From: Clostridiales bacterium
GTDB lineage: Bacteria; Bacillota; Clostridia; Lachnospirales; Lachnospiraceae
DNA length: 64,000 nucleotides
NCBI GenBank assembly: GCA_012520815.1
Contig: JAAYNM010000083.1
Coordinates: 31,508 to 95,507 of the forward strand
Reading direction: 5' to 3'
Shown here: positions 32,120 through 41,270 of the stretch, piece by piece
Layout: the number at the start of each line of letters is the position of its first letter
Position numbering within the stretch: position 1 is the stretch's first letter
The notes under the pieces: generated by a model
Told to the model about the DNA's origin: nothing
The model's database searches: none
The model's input: the letters and a program-made list of their open reading frames with translations, nothing else
Position numbers and translations under genes: made by a program

Positions 32120-33175
32120 TTAATCGTTTTGGCGCAATTTCACCTTATCACGGGCTTCTTTGCGCCTACGTTCATCAATAGCCGCGTAATGACGCCTGGT
32201 AGTATTAACATCCTTATGTCCTAATACATCAGCCACTAAATATATATCATTAGATTCCTCATATAAACGTGTTCCATAGGTACTTCTAAGTTTGTGGGGG
32301 GTGATATGTTTAACAGTAGAAGAGAGTCGTGAGTATTTTTGCACTAATATTTCCACACTCCTAACTGTGATTCTTCTATTTCGCATGGAAAGAAATAGGG
32401 CGTTTTCGTGTCCATCAATGGGATGCATATCTTTTCTCTGGTTCATATATTCCCTAAGTGCCATCTCAACTTCATTGCCTATATATAATATAGACTCCTT
32501 ACCGCCTTTTCGTCTAATAAGTATTTCACAACTTTCAAAATTCACATCATTTATATCAATTCCGACACATTCCGAAACTCGCATACCCGTTCCCAGAAGA
32601 AGGGTCAAAATAGCAACATCTCGTATTTTAGTCTTTTTATGGCTTTCTAGTTGCTTTTTTGTCATATTTGTGCCTGCCTCTGTAACATCCAAAAGGGAAG
32701 CTATCTCTTCAGGTTCGAGTCTTATTATAGCTTTTTCACGAATTCTTGGCATGTTAACCATGACTGAGGGATTGTTCTTTATCATTTCCTTTTTATAGAA
32801 GAAACTATAAAGAGATCTAACGGAAGACATCTTTTTCTTTATGCCATTTTCTTTATTTGAGTACTCTACACCATTCTTAGTATAATACTTTAGATATATC
32901 ATGAATTCTTCAATATCCATAGGCGTTTGTTCATCTAAAATATCTAGTGTAAAATTACGCATCCCAATTTTAGAGTATTTTGGATTGGTAGTTTCCAAAT
33001 ATTCAAAAAACAATCGTATATCATAAGCGTAACTTAATCTCGTACGTGGAAGTGTATTATTTTCTATTCCAATAAAATAGGTTCTGCAAAATTTAGGCAG
33101 CCCCTTTTCTATTTCAGAGATTTTTAAACGTATTTCCTTTTCAATGACATCATTGTACTTATCATTTGTTGCCAA
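32120..33175 (-). CDS. Tyrosine recombinase/integrase (XerC/D-like)
   Basis: LLLGTGMRVSECVGI, HKLRSTYGTRLYEE, VLGHKDVNTTRRHYAAI (R-HxxR-H/Y); TTG start with GGAG inferred, ORF open to 33235. Confidence 0.9.
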   Translation of the reverse strand: MATNDKYNDVIEKEIRLKISEIEKGLPKFCRTYFIGIENNTLPRTRLSYAYDIRLFFEYLETTNPKYSKIGMRNFTLDILDEQTPMDIEEFMIYLKYYTKNGVEYSNKENGIKKKMSSVRSLYSFFYKKEMIKNNPSVMVNMPRIREKAIIRLEPEEIASLLDVTEAGTNMTKKQLESHKKTKIRDVAILTLLLGTGMRVSECVGIDINDVNFESCEILIRRKGGKESILYIGNEVEMALREYMNQRKDMHPIDGHENALFLSMRNRRITVRSVEILVQKYSRLSSTVKHITPHKLRSTYGTRLYEESNDIYLVADVLGHKDVNTTRRHYAAIDERRRKEARDKVKLRQND

Positions 33176-33935
33176 TTTCCTCAGCTCCTTTTTTAGCGCG
33201 ACGATGATTAGTCTCATTTCTCTTTGGCCATCCATTTATATTACCATCCGTAATGGCATGGAATAGACGTTCCTTTACACCATGATTTTCTGCATTTAGT
33301 TGCTTAACAAGTGTTTTAACATATTCTCGCTTTGTATGTCCGTCTACTGGGCAAGGATTTTTAGCAACTGGTAGATTATACTTGTGCATAAATCCTACAA
33401 CATCACCTTCATTAATATACATCATTGGCCTAATTACTGTAAGACCCGTTCTATCGAGAAATGTATATGGTGAGAAGGAGTGGAAGCGACCTTCGTATAT
33501 AAGTGACAGGAACATTGTTTCAATAATATCATCTTTATGATGAGCATAGGCAATTTTATTGCAATTTAACTCAATGGCCTTCTCATTCAAAGCACCTTTT
33601 CGCATTTTTGCGCATAGAGAGCATGGGTTGGTTTCCATACGATCATCGAATATTATCTTTCCAATTTCAGTTCCTATAATATGATATTCAACTTTTAGCT
33701 CTTGACACAATTTTTCTATTTCATCAAATTGTTGTATACCAAGTCCCAAATCCACAGTAAGGGCAACTAAATCAAATTCTTTAGGGTAGAAACGCTTTAA
33801 CCCAACTAGTGCATACAGTAGTGTTAGACTATCTTTTCCACCTGATATTCCTATAGCAATTTTATCACCATTTTCTATCATATTGTAATCATCAATAGCT
33901 CGTCTTGTAAAACTATATAATTGTTGTAATTTCAT
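33162..33935 (-). CDS. TtcA-like tRNA 2-thiocytidine biosynthesis / ATP-binding protein
   Basis: KIAIGISGGKDSLTLLYAL PP-loop; CSLCAKMRKG; NPCPVDGHTKR. Confidence 0.9.
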   Translation of the reverse strand: MKLQQLYSFTRRAIDDYNMIENGDKIAIGISGGKDSLTLLYALVGLKRFYPKEFDLVALTVDLGLGIQQFDEIEKLCQELKVEYHIIGTEIGKIIFDDRMETNPCSLCAKMRKGALNEKAIELNCNKIAYAHHKDDIIETMFLSLIYEGRFHSFSPYTFLDRTGLTVIRPMMYINEGDVVGFMHKYNLPVAKNPCPVDGHTKREYVKTLVKQLNAENHGVKERLFHAITDGNINGWPKRNETNHRRAKKGAEEIGNK

Positions 33936-34216
33936 ATGTTTTTATACCTCGATTTATATTTGTCTCATTATAATAGTCAATCTGCATTAACTTCATTTTA
34001 ATATAGAAATGCAATGAAGAGGAAAGTTACCCAATCTTTATACATTATACAGTGATTTATTGTAGGGGTCAATCAAATGAGATAGTTTATTGAGTTCATA
34101 TATAGTGATTTGTAAGATGCAAAAACATTTATAAATATGTAAAAAATAGGAAGAATAAGAGCAAATACAAGAGTATATAGTTAAAAAATTTAATCTCAAT
34201 GATAACATATCATTTC

Positions 34217-34245
34217 TTGACTATCTTGGTAAATGTTGCTATACT
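34217..34245 (+). promoter_or_regulatory. Sigma-A promoter
   Basis: TTGACT - 17 nt - TATACT. Confidence 0.75.
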
Positions 34246-34276
34246 TTTAATGATATTATAAAAGGAGGTACATAAG

Positions 34277-34714
34277 ATGTACAAGACAAAATTAGGTTTA
34301 TCTAATTGTATGGTAGCTGGCATTATTTTCTTATTAGCTTTAGTTACAAATTTCATGTCAGCATCAATTATTTTTGCATGGCCCCTAGTATTATTAGTGG
34401 CTTACGTATTACTTAAAGAGGAAGATTTATGGTTGAAAGCATCAGCAGTGAAAGCAGTTTTGGTTGTATTATTATTTATGATGATTCCAATTTGTTTTAG
34501 CTTTGTAAACAATATTATTCAATTCATCAACTTCTTCTTAGGTATAGCAGAAGCAACACCTATCCGTGATGGTTGGGGAGTTATAGCATTCTTTGAAATG
34601 TTATTTGATATAGCTGAGAAAATTTTCCTTGGTCTTCTTGCAATTATGGCATTCAAAGGCAAAACAATCAAGCTTCCAATCGTTGACGGATTAATTAGAA
34701 AACATCTTTCATAA
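34277..34714 (+). CDS. Hypothetical membrane protein (~4 TM)
   Basis: 145-aa hydrophobic ORF with AAAGGAGG RBS, own promoter and terminator. Confidence 0.75.
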   Translation: MYKTKLGLSNCMVAGIIFLLALVTNFMSASIIFAWPLVLLVAYVLLKEEDLWLKASAVKAVLVVLLFMMIPICFSFVNNIIQFINFFLGIAEATPIRDGWGVIAFFEMLFDIAEKIFLGLLAIMAFKGKTIKLPIVDGLIRKHLS

Positions 34715-34754
34715 TTAACTAGAAAAAGTTTTTATTAAAATTAAAGAAGTTTTT

Positions 34755-34791
34755 AAAGGTATAGCATTTAGTATATGCTATACCTTTATTT
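34755..34791 (+). terminator. Rho-independent terminator
   Basis: AAAGGTATAGCAT-7 nt-ATGCTATACCTTT then ATTTG. Confidence 0.65.
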
Positions 34792-34978
34792 GTATGATTA
34801 AGTTTTAGGTTAATGCTTAGATTTGATTTTATAACGATTATAATATATAGAATTAAATATAAGATTAAAATTTTTAATATCTATAATTGCAATTTATAGA
34901 TGCATCTATGAGAATATGGAAGTAGAAGTCTATAGAAAGGTGGGACTAAAATCAAAATATCATATGCTATGACAGATG

Positions 34979-35014
34979 TATCATTTCGCAAAACGCAGGT
35001 TTTGCGAAATGATA
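34979..35014. repeat. Isolated perfect palindrome (16-bp stem, 4-nt loop)
   Basis: TATCATTTCGCAAAAC-GCAG-GTTTTGCGAAATGATA. Confidence 0.85.
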
Positions 35015-35116
35015 GTGGGCTAAATTTAATGTATCACTATGCATCTTCCATATCAATATAATAAGATTTGCGTTTAGTTTTTGCAATTAAAAATAACAGT
35101 TGAATTAATCTATAAA

Positions 35117-35986
35117 TTATATATGACCTATCGTTTGTCCCATCTTAATTGCTGTTTCAAATCCATCTATAGTATTTGTTATTAAATCTTCGTCGATAAT
35201 AACTGAATCTTTTTCAAACATTAAACATATTGTAGAGCCACCAAATTCAAAGTAACCTTTTTCCTTACCCCTGGTGATAAGACATGCTTGATCATGATTA
35301 ACAATCTTACCTACAAAAAGTGCTCCAACCTCAATTTGCATAACTCTACCAAAGTTTTCTGTATATAAAACGCTACATTCTCTAGAGTTTTCTTTATAAA
35401 TCTTAAAATAATCATTTGCAATTGGATTAACTGTATGAAGAACCCCTTTAATGAATTTATTACGGGATTTTCTTCCGTTATCAATATAGCAATATCTATG
35501 ATAATTATCCACACAAAGTCTAATTATTACCATTGTTCCACCTTTATATATATCAGCAGCTTTTTTACTTTGTGTTAAAGTTTCCACATTATAGTGGGTA
35601 TTTTTAATAAGAAAATCTGAATTATCATCAATATTGTATACGGAGACACGTCCATCACAAGGACTAATTAGTTTTCGATAATCATTATCAATTGGTCTTG
35701 ACTCAGGTTTAATATTTCTTGTAAAAAAATCATTATATGAAGAATAATGCTCAGTCATATACTCAGTCATATTGATATTATTATTTTTAATAAATCCTTT
35801 AATCATGACGCATGATAGCTTACTATCTAGGATTTTCCCTCCTATTTTTGATACTATTGGCAATGTTAAGATCTTGAGAACTGCACGTCCTGACGCACTG
35901 CCATATAATTTCTTTAATAGCTTATCCTGTCCATTATCTATAGCAACAATAGCTCCACTTCTATCTTTACAATCCATTCTCTTCAC
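35117..35986 (-). CDS. psd: Phosphatidylserine decarboxylase
   Basis: MTEHYSSYNDFFTRNIKPESRPI, SPCDGRVSV, DNYHRYCYID, EFGGSTICLMF; start GTG 35986 or ATG 35977. Confidence 0.93.
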   Translation of the reverse strand: MKRMDCKDRSGAIVAIDNGQDKLLKKLYGSASGRAVLKILTLPIVSKIGGKILDSKLSCVMIKGFIKNNNINMTEYMTEHYSSYNDFFTRNIKPESRPIDNDYRKLISPCDGRVSVYNIDDNSDFLIKNTHYNVETLTQSKKAADIYKGGTMVIIRLCVDNYHRYCYIDNGRKSRNKFIKGVLHTVNPIANDYFKIYKENSRECSVLYTENFGRVMQIEVGALFVGKIVNHDQACLITRGKEKGYFEFGGSTICLMFEKDSVIIDEDLITNTIDGFETAIKMGQTIGHI

Positions 35987-35987
35987 T

Positions 35988-36008
35988 ATACCAAAAATAT
36001 TTTGGTAT
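35988..36008. repeat. Palindrome immediately upstream of psd start
   Basis: ATACCAAAA-ATA-TTTTGGTAT. Confidence 0.7.
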
Positions 36009-36116
36009 CCTTTCTATGTTTTATATCAAAAATGCATTTTATCAATCCTTTAAAAATTAATTTATCGTAAACTAATTCCTAAATTTGATAAAATGCAATA
36101 TATACGTTAATTCAAA

Positions 36117-36773
36117 TTATAATATCTTCAAACCTTGTAGTGCTAAAACTGTAAGCATTACCATTCCACATACAGACATCACAATAATTCCCTTTTTATG
36201 TGGCTTTGGAACTTTAATATCAAGTACAAAGAAAAATGCTACTAATAAGGTGAATATATTTAATACTATATAGAAAATATTACTACCAAATAATTCTCTA
36301 AATGTAAATAGTAATGGTAGAAAACCTGCTATAGATGTAACAGGGAGACCTTGATAGTATTTTCTTGATTCAGCAGTTTCTTTCTGACGAATCATTTCCA
36401 TTACGTTAAAATAACCCAATCTAATAACAGCACATAAAATCAAGAGTGCTGATGACACCATAGCAGCAAATCTAAATTTTGAACTATTTGAAATAAAGTT
36501 CAATGTAAATATGTAATTAAAAATACCTGGAAAAACACCAAAGCATATTAAGTCACATAAAGAATCAATTTGAATACCAAATATTTTAGCTTCATCACTT
36601 CTATTCTTGCAACTTCTTGCAACAATTCCGTCAAACATATCACATATGCCAGATATAACTAAGCAAAACATAGCCGCCAAAAAATGGTGATTAAAAGTTA
36701 AAAATATTCCGAATATTGATGTTAAAAGTCCACCGTACGTTAAAATTACTGTATAATTATAAAAACCTATCAT
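36117..36773 (-). CDS. pssA: CDP-diacylglycerol--serine O-phosphatidyltransferase
   Basis: CDP-alcohol phosphotransferase motif ISGICDMFDGIVARSCKNRSDEAKIFGIQIDSLCDLICFG. Confidence 0.93.
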   Translation of the reverse strand: MIGFYNYTVILTYGGLLTSIFGIFLTFNHHFLAAMFCLVISGICDMFDGIVARSCKNRSDEAKIFGIQIDSLCDLICFGVFPGIFNYIFTLNFISNSSKFRFAAMVSSALLILCAVIRLGYFNVMEMIRQKETAESRKYYQGLPVTSIAGFLPLLFTFRELFGSNIFYIVLNIFTLLVAFFFVLDIKVPKPHKKGIIVMSVCGMVMLTVLALQGLKIL

Positions 36774-37828
36774 TCTCGTGCTCCATTATTTCTCTCATAT
36801 TTTGTTCGTTTTTTTTGTGTCAACTGAGCAAATAAAGTAATTAATCCACCCAGAATAATAATCACATAGTAACTTAGGCCTCTACTTAGTAATAAGCCTG
36901 CTGTGATATATTTTGCAGTAAAAATTTCCTCGAAAAATATTACAAATATGCCTTCACTAGCACCTAATCCACCAGGCAAAGGCAGGTTATCAACAGCCAA
37001 TGAGATAATCAACTGTAATGTAATAATTTCCAATGCGCTATATCCTGTAAGTCCAAAAGCTTTATAAACTGCATATGTAACAGCGAATAATGCAAGTCTT
37101 TGAACTAACGTTATAAGAAAAACATTAAAGAATACAAGCTTATGTGTCATTAAATATGACGCGCTATCTTCATATTTTCCGATAGCTTTTAAAACCTTTT
37201 GTAACGTTTTCTTATAATTCTTAAGAATATGAATTCTTCCTAAAAAAAGAATAAATTTACCTACAGCTTTTTTTGCAAAGGATTGTTTAAATAAAACAAG
37301 CCATAAGAATCCAATAATAATAACATTGACAACAATACCAAAAATCATAATAAACTTAATGTTCATAATATGTGCCATGACAAAATCATATTCAAAAATG
37401 AACATAAAAGCTGCGAATACAAGCAAAACAGCCTTATAAGCAACAGTCACAACCATAAGAACTAAGGATGAAACAGCAACGCTTATTCCATCTGAATTCA
37501 TATAATATAACTGCGCCGGTTGCCCTCCAGTTGCACTAGGGGTAATTGCACTAACAAAAAATCCAATAAATGAATATTTTAAACAATGTAAAAAACCTAT
37601 GTTGCATGATAATGTATTCATCAGATAATGAATAACAACTGATTCAAATGATACATAAATCATTACAAATGTAAATCCAATAATCAACCATGAATTTTTA
37701 GCTTGTTCTATATATTTGAATATTTCAGTAACTTCTTGATCTTTAAATATAAAATATGCTGTACCGAGTATCAATGCAATAAGGAACAATCCGTTGATAA
37801 TGTATTTCCTTTTTTTCATCGGACACAT
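36770..37828 (-). CDS. YbhN/lysylphosphatidylglycerol synthase TM-domain (flippase-like) protein
   Basis: Multi-TM; FFVSAITPSATGGQPAQLYYM and DNLPLPGGLGASEGIFV signature. Confidence 0.85.
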   Translation of the reverse strand: MCPMKKRKYIINGLFLIALILGTAYFIFKDQEVTEIFKYIEQAKNSWLIIGFTFVMIYVSFESVVIHYLMNTLSCNIGFLHCLKYSFIGFFVSAITPSATGGQPAQLYYMNSDGISVAVSSLVLMVVTVAYKAVLLVFAAFMFIFEYDFVMAHIMNIKFIMIFGIVVNVIIIGFLWLVLFKQSFAKKAVGKFILFLGRIHILKNYKKTLQKVLKAIGKYEDSASYLMTHKLVFFNVFLITLVQRLALFAVTYAVYKAFGLTGYSALEIITLQLIISLAVDNLPLPGGLGASEGIFVIFFEEIFTAKYITAGLLLSRGLSYYVIIILGGLITLFAQLTQKKRTKYERNNGARE

Positions 37829-37861
37829 CCTTTCGATTCTATATGAACCATAACCTTACTT

Positions 37862-37890
37862 AGTATAAAGCCCAAAGCCATTATTGTCAA
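37862..37890 (-). promoter_or_regulatory. Sigma-A promoter of YbhN-pssA-psd operon
   Basis: Minus strand TTGACA - 17 nt - TATACT. Confidence 0.8.
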
Positions 37891-37951
37891 TAAATTTAAC
37901 TATATTGAACTTTTTTAAGGCTATAACCTATGTTACCCAAAAGTTAAAAAT

Positions 37952-38869
37952 TTATTTATTTGATAAATTATCTATCAACTTTTTGAAGTAATCCGGTAGT
38001 GGAACACTAAACTCCACATATTCCTTTGTTCGAGGATGTATAAATCCTAATGTGCCTGCATGGAGAGTTTGACCCTGAAGATTATACGGACAAGTTTTTG
38101 GTCCATATACAAAATCACCTAATAAAGGATGATTAATACTCGCCATATGAACTCTTATCTGATGAGTTCTTCCAGTTTCTAACTGGCACTCCACATGTGC
38201 AAACTTCTTAAAATTTTCAAGTACTTTGTAGTGGGTAATGGCATCTTTTCCATTTTTATTTACAATAGCCATCTTTTTTCTGTCAATAGGGTGTCGGCCA
38301 ATCTTTCCTTCTATAGTTCCACCTTCTATGCTAAAGGAGTTATATACTATAGCCTGATATTTTCTAGTAATTGTATGTTCCTTAAACTGCTCAGCTATAA
38401 AATTGTGTGCAACATCATTCTTACAAGCAACAATTACACCGGTTGTATCCATATCAATTCTATGAACAATCCCAGGTTTTAATTCACCATTAATTCTAGA
38501 AAGATTACCCTTGCAATGGTATAACAGTGCATTTACCATAGTATCATCAAAATGTCCAGCTGAAGGATGAACCACCATTCCCTTAGGTTTGTTGATTACT
38601 ATAATATCCTCATCCTCAAAAACTACATCCAGTGGTATATCTTTCGGAGGGATATCTGGTTCTACAACATCTGGAACAACGACCTTAATAAAATCATTTT
38701 CCCTAAGTCGATAATTGGCTTTTACTTTTTCACCATTTACTGTAATAATACCATCATCTAATAATTTCTTTAATCTAGAACGACTAACATCTTCGTTTCT
38801 CTCTGCTAGAAATTTGTCAATTCTATTATTGACATACATATCTCCAACAATAAATTTTGTTGAATTCAT
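37952..38869 (-). CDS. RluA family pseudouridine synthase (RluD-like)
   Basis: GIVHRIDMDTTGVIVACKND; GRTHQIRVHMASINHPLLGD; N-terminal S4. Confidence 0.93.
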   Translation of the reverse strand: MNSTKFIVGDMYVNNRIDKFLAERNEDVSRSRLKKLLDDGIITVNGEKVKANYRLRENDFIKVVVPDVVEPDIPPKDIPLDVVFEDEDIIVINKPKGMVVHPSAGHFDDTMVNALLYHCKGNLSRINGELKPGIVHRIDMDTTGVIVACKNDVAHNFIAEQFKEHTITRKYQAIVYNSFSIEGGTIEGKIGRHPIDRKKMAIVNKNGKDAITHYKVLENFKKFAHVECQLETGRTHQIRVHMASINHPLLGDFVYGPKTCPYNLQGQTLHAGTLGFIHPRTKEYVEFSVPLPDYFKKLIDNLSNK

Positions 38870-39525
38870 TATTTTTCTTCGTCCTCGCCTTCATTTTGTA
38901 TAGGTGATTTCCACTTTTTATATGACTTAAAAATCATATCTATATCATCATCATCTAAAAGAACCAGATAAAAAATAATAAACACCGCTAAAGAAACCGT
39001 TATAAAAATGTCTGCCACATTAAATACAGGGAAATTAATAAGCTTAAAATTAAAGAAATCAACAACATATCCCAATGTTATTCTATCAATTAGGTTACCC
39101 AATGCACCTGAAAACATAACAACAATAACAATTTGAAGGATATTTAATCTTTTAATCTTTTGGTCCATAGATTTAACTCTTCCATCTGAAGCAGAATTAA
39201 AAGTTAAATCATTTTCTTTTTTTCCTTGATAATATACAGATAAAAGTCCAATCTTTGTAAATAGATAAATTAAACCTATAGTAATTATAGTCGTAAAAAG
39301 AACAACTATATTTATTCTTCCTGAAAACATCCCCCAAGCAATACCTTCATTACTTACGAATGTCAATTCAAAAACATCTTTTATAATTGGTACGGATGCC
39401 CGTCCCTTTAGATTCTCTAGTACAAAATACTTAGTTATTTGATCAAAGCAAATTAACACAAACATTAGAATAAAACATGCTATGGTTCTAAATTTGACCT
39501 TTGATTTGTTTACGAAATTATACAT
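38869..39525 (-). CDS. lspA: Lipoprotein signal peptidase (signal peptidase II)
   Basis: SNEGIAWGMFSG, SGALGNLIDRITLGYVVDFF, FNVADIFIT. Confidence 0.93.
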   Translation of the reverse strand: MYNFVNKSKVKFRTIACFILMFVLICFDQITKYFVLENLKGRASVPIIKDVFELTFVSNEGIAWGMFSGRINIVVLFTTIITIGLIYLFTKIGLLSVYYQGKKENDLTFNSASDGRVKSMDQKIKRLNILQIVIVVMFSGALGNLIDRITLGYVVDFFNFKLINFPVFNVADIFITVSLAVFIIFYLVLLDDDDIDMIFKSYKKWKSPIQNEGEDEEK

Positions 39526-39566
39526 ACATTCACCTTTAAACTTTATTTTAAATGTAAACAGGGATA

Positions 39567-40661
39567 TTACTTATCCATCTTTACTATTTGTAAAGCCTCT
39601 TTCATTATATCTACAGTTACTACCTTAGTTGTAGTTGCCTCACCTATTTTAGAAAGAACAACAAATTTAACTACACCATCTGACATTTTTTTATCACTGA
39701 ATGTTGCATTGATAACTTCATCAACATTAAAATCAACTTCAGTTACTGGAAGTTCATAGAGCTTGTGAAGCCTTATGATGTCATTGTATTCATTCTCTGA
39801 AATATTTCCAAGCTTCTTTGAAATGTATGCGGCAGCCACTGTACCTAAAGAAACACATTCACCATGAAGTAATTTGAAATCCATTATCTTTTCAATGGCA
39901 TGTCCTAATGTATGTCCGAAATTAAGAAGAGCTCGCTCACCAGATTCCTTAAAATCATTTTCAACAACTAAACGTTTGATATTGCAACTAGTAACAATAA
40001 TATGGGCTAAGGATTTGGAATCATATTCCATAATGGATGATGAGTGTTTCTGTAACCATTCATAAAAAATTCTATCTTTAATTAATGCAGCCTTTGTAAT
40101 CTCTCCAATACCAGAAACAAATTGCCTTTTTGTAAGGGTCTTAAGTGTTGAATAATTGGTATAAACCAACATAGGTTGATAAAATGCTCCCACTATATTT
40201 TTATAAGACTCAAAATCAACACCTGTTTTTCCACCAACACTACTATCAACCTGGGAAAGGAGTGATGTAGGTATTTGAATAAAACTTATGCCTCTAAGAT
40301 AAGTAGCAGCTGTAAAGCCTGTCAAATCACCCACAACACCACCACCTAAAGCTATAAGCATATCCTTGCGTTCAAAATGATTAATAATAAGGAATTCATA
40401 TAGCTTTTGAACTGTATTTAGATTCTTATTGGATTCACCTGCTGGGAATGTGTAAATCAAAGTCTCTTTGGCTACCTTTGAAACAATGGATAAAATTTCA
40501 TTGCCATAAATCGGGCCTACTGTGGACTCTGTGACAATACAAACTTTTTTATCAGATATGTTAAGTTTCGTAAGTTCGTCAGCCAACCCATCAAAGCTAT
40601 CATCAATAACAATATCGTATATTGGTTCATTATCATAATGAACTGTTAAATTATCTTTCAT
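39567..40661 (-). CDS. aroB: 3-dehydroquinate synthase
   Basis: ALGGGVVGDLTGFTAATYLRGISFIQIPTSLLSQVDSSVGGKTGVD; NFGHTLGHAIE. Confidence 0.97.
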   Translation of the reverse strand: MKDNLTVHYDNEPIYDIVIDDSFDGLADELTKLNISDKKVCIVTESTVGPIYGNEILSIVSKVAKETLIYTFPAGESNKNLNTVQKLYEFLIINHFERKDMLIALGGGVVGDLTGFTAATYLRGISFIQIPTSLLSQVDSSVGGKTGVDFESYKNIVGAFYQPMLVYTNYSTLKTLTKRQFVSGIGEITKAALIKDRIFYEWLQKHSSSIMEYDSKSLAHIIVTSCNIKRLVVENDFKESGERALLNFGHTLGHAIEKIMDFKLLHGECVSLGTVAAAYISKKLGNISENEYNDIIRLHKLYELPVTEVDFNVDEVINATFSDKKMSDGVVKFVVLSKIGEATTTKVVTVDIMKEALQIVKMDK

Positions 40662-40679
40662 TATATTTCCTCACAATAT

Positions 40680-40711
40680 TAAAAATTTCCTCCAGTCATT
40701 GACTGGAGGTA
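40680..40711 (-). terminator. Probable terminator downstream of sepF
   Basis: Hairpin CCTCCAGTCA-T-TGACTGGAGG followed on the minus strand by AAATTTTT. Confidence 0.55.
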
Positions 40712-40715
40712 AATT

Positions 40716-41258
40716 TTATTCGTTTCCTTTAAATGTTGCTACATCAAATCCACCACTTAATAAATCTTGAAAATCACCTGAAATATCAACTGATTTTGGT
40801 GTAATGATAAATATGTAACTAGATACCTTTTGAAGATTGCCATCTATTGAATAACAAGAACCAGATGTAAAATCTATGATTCTTTGTGCTAAATCCACAT
40901 GTAATCCTTCTAAATTCAATACAACAGCACGTCCACTTAATAGTGTATCGGTAATTTCTCTTGCGTCATCCATATTTGCTGGTTTAATAACACAAACTTC
41001 CATAGATCCTCCTTTTTGGTTTCTCATTGGAACAATCTTGGCTGCTCCTCTTCCACCAAACCTTGGCTGCTTTGGTTGTTCTGCCTCAAAATCTCTTCTC
41101 TTTGCTTCTTCAAATCTTGAAATCTTACGTGCCGGTGCAGCTGCTATTTCATCTTCATCATCGTATTCATATTCATCATCATATTCATCGTAATCATCTT
41201 CATATTCATCATCATTCAACTTTAGTATGTTCAGGAATTTATCTCCAAATTTACTCAT
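40716..41258 (-). CDS. sepF: Cell division protein SepF
   Basis: VCVIKPANMDDAREITDTLLSGRAVVLNLEGLHVDLAQRIIDFTSGSCYSIDGNLQKVSSYIFIITP. Confidence 0.95.
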   Translation of the reverse strand: MSKFGDKFLNILKLNDDEYEDDYDEYDDEYEYDDEDEIAAAPARKISRFEEAKRRDFEAEQPKQPRFGGRGAAKIVPMRNQKGGSMEVCVIKPANMDDAREITDTLLSGRAVVLNLEGLHVDLAQRIIDFTSGSCYSIDGNLQKVSSYIFIITPKSVDISGDFQDLLSGGFDVATFKGNE

Positions 41259-41270
41259 CTTTAAAATCTC

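Noticed and set aside
32120-33235. Tyrosine recombinase as sign of an integrated mobile element
   Set aside because: Flanked by core genes (ttcA, lipoprotein, lexA); no att-like direct repeats, tRNA, or phage/ICE genes seen nearby.
34970-35062. 30-codon ORF across the palindrome (MTDVSFRKTQVLRNDSGLNLMYHYASSISI)
   Set aside because: The RBS-like AAAGGTGG is too far from the ATG, and the ORF is short and contains the palindrome; more likely chance.
40716-41258. Acidic DDEYEDDYDEYDDEYEYDDEDE tract in SepF and antisense ORFs 40876-41317
   Set aside because: An acidic linker after the SepF N-terminal membrane helix region is ordinary; the antisense ORFs are composition artefacts.
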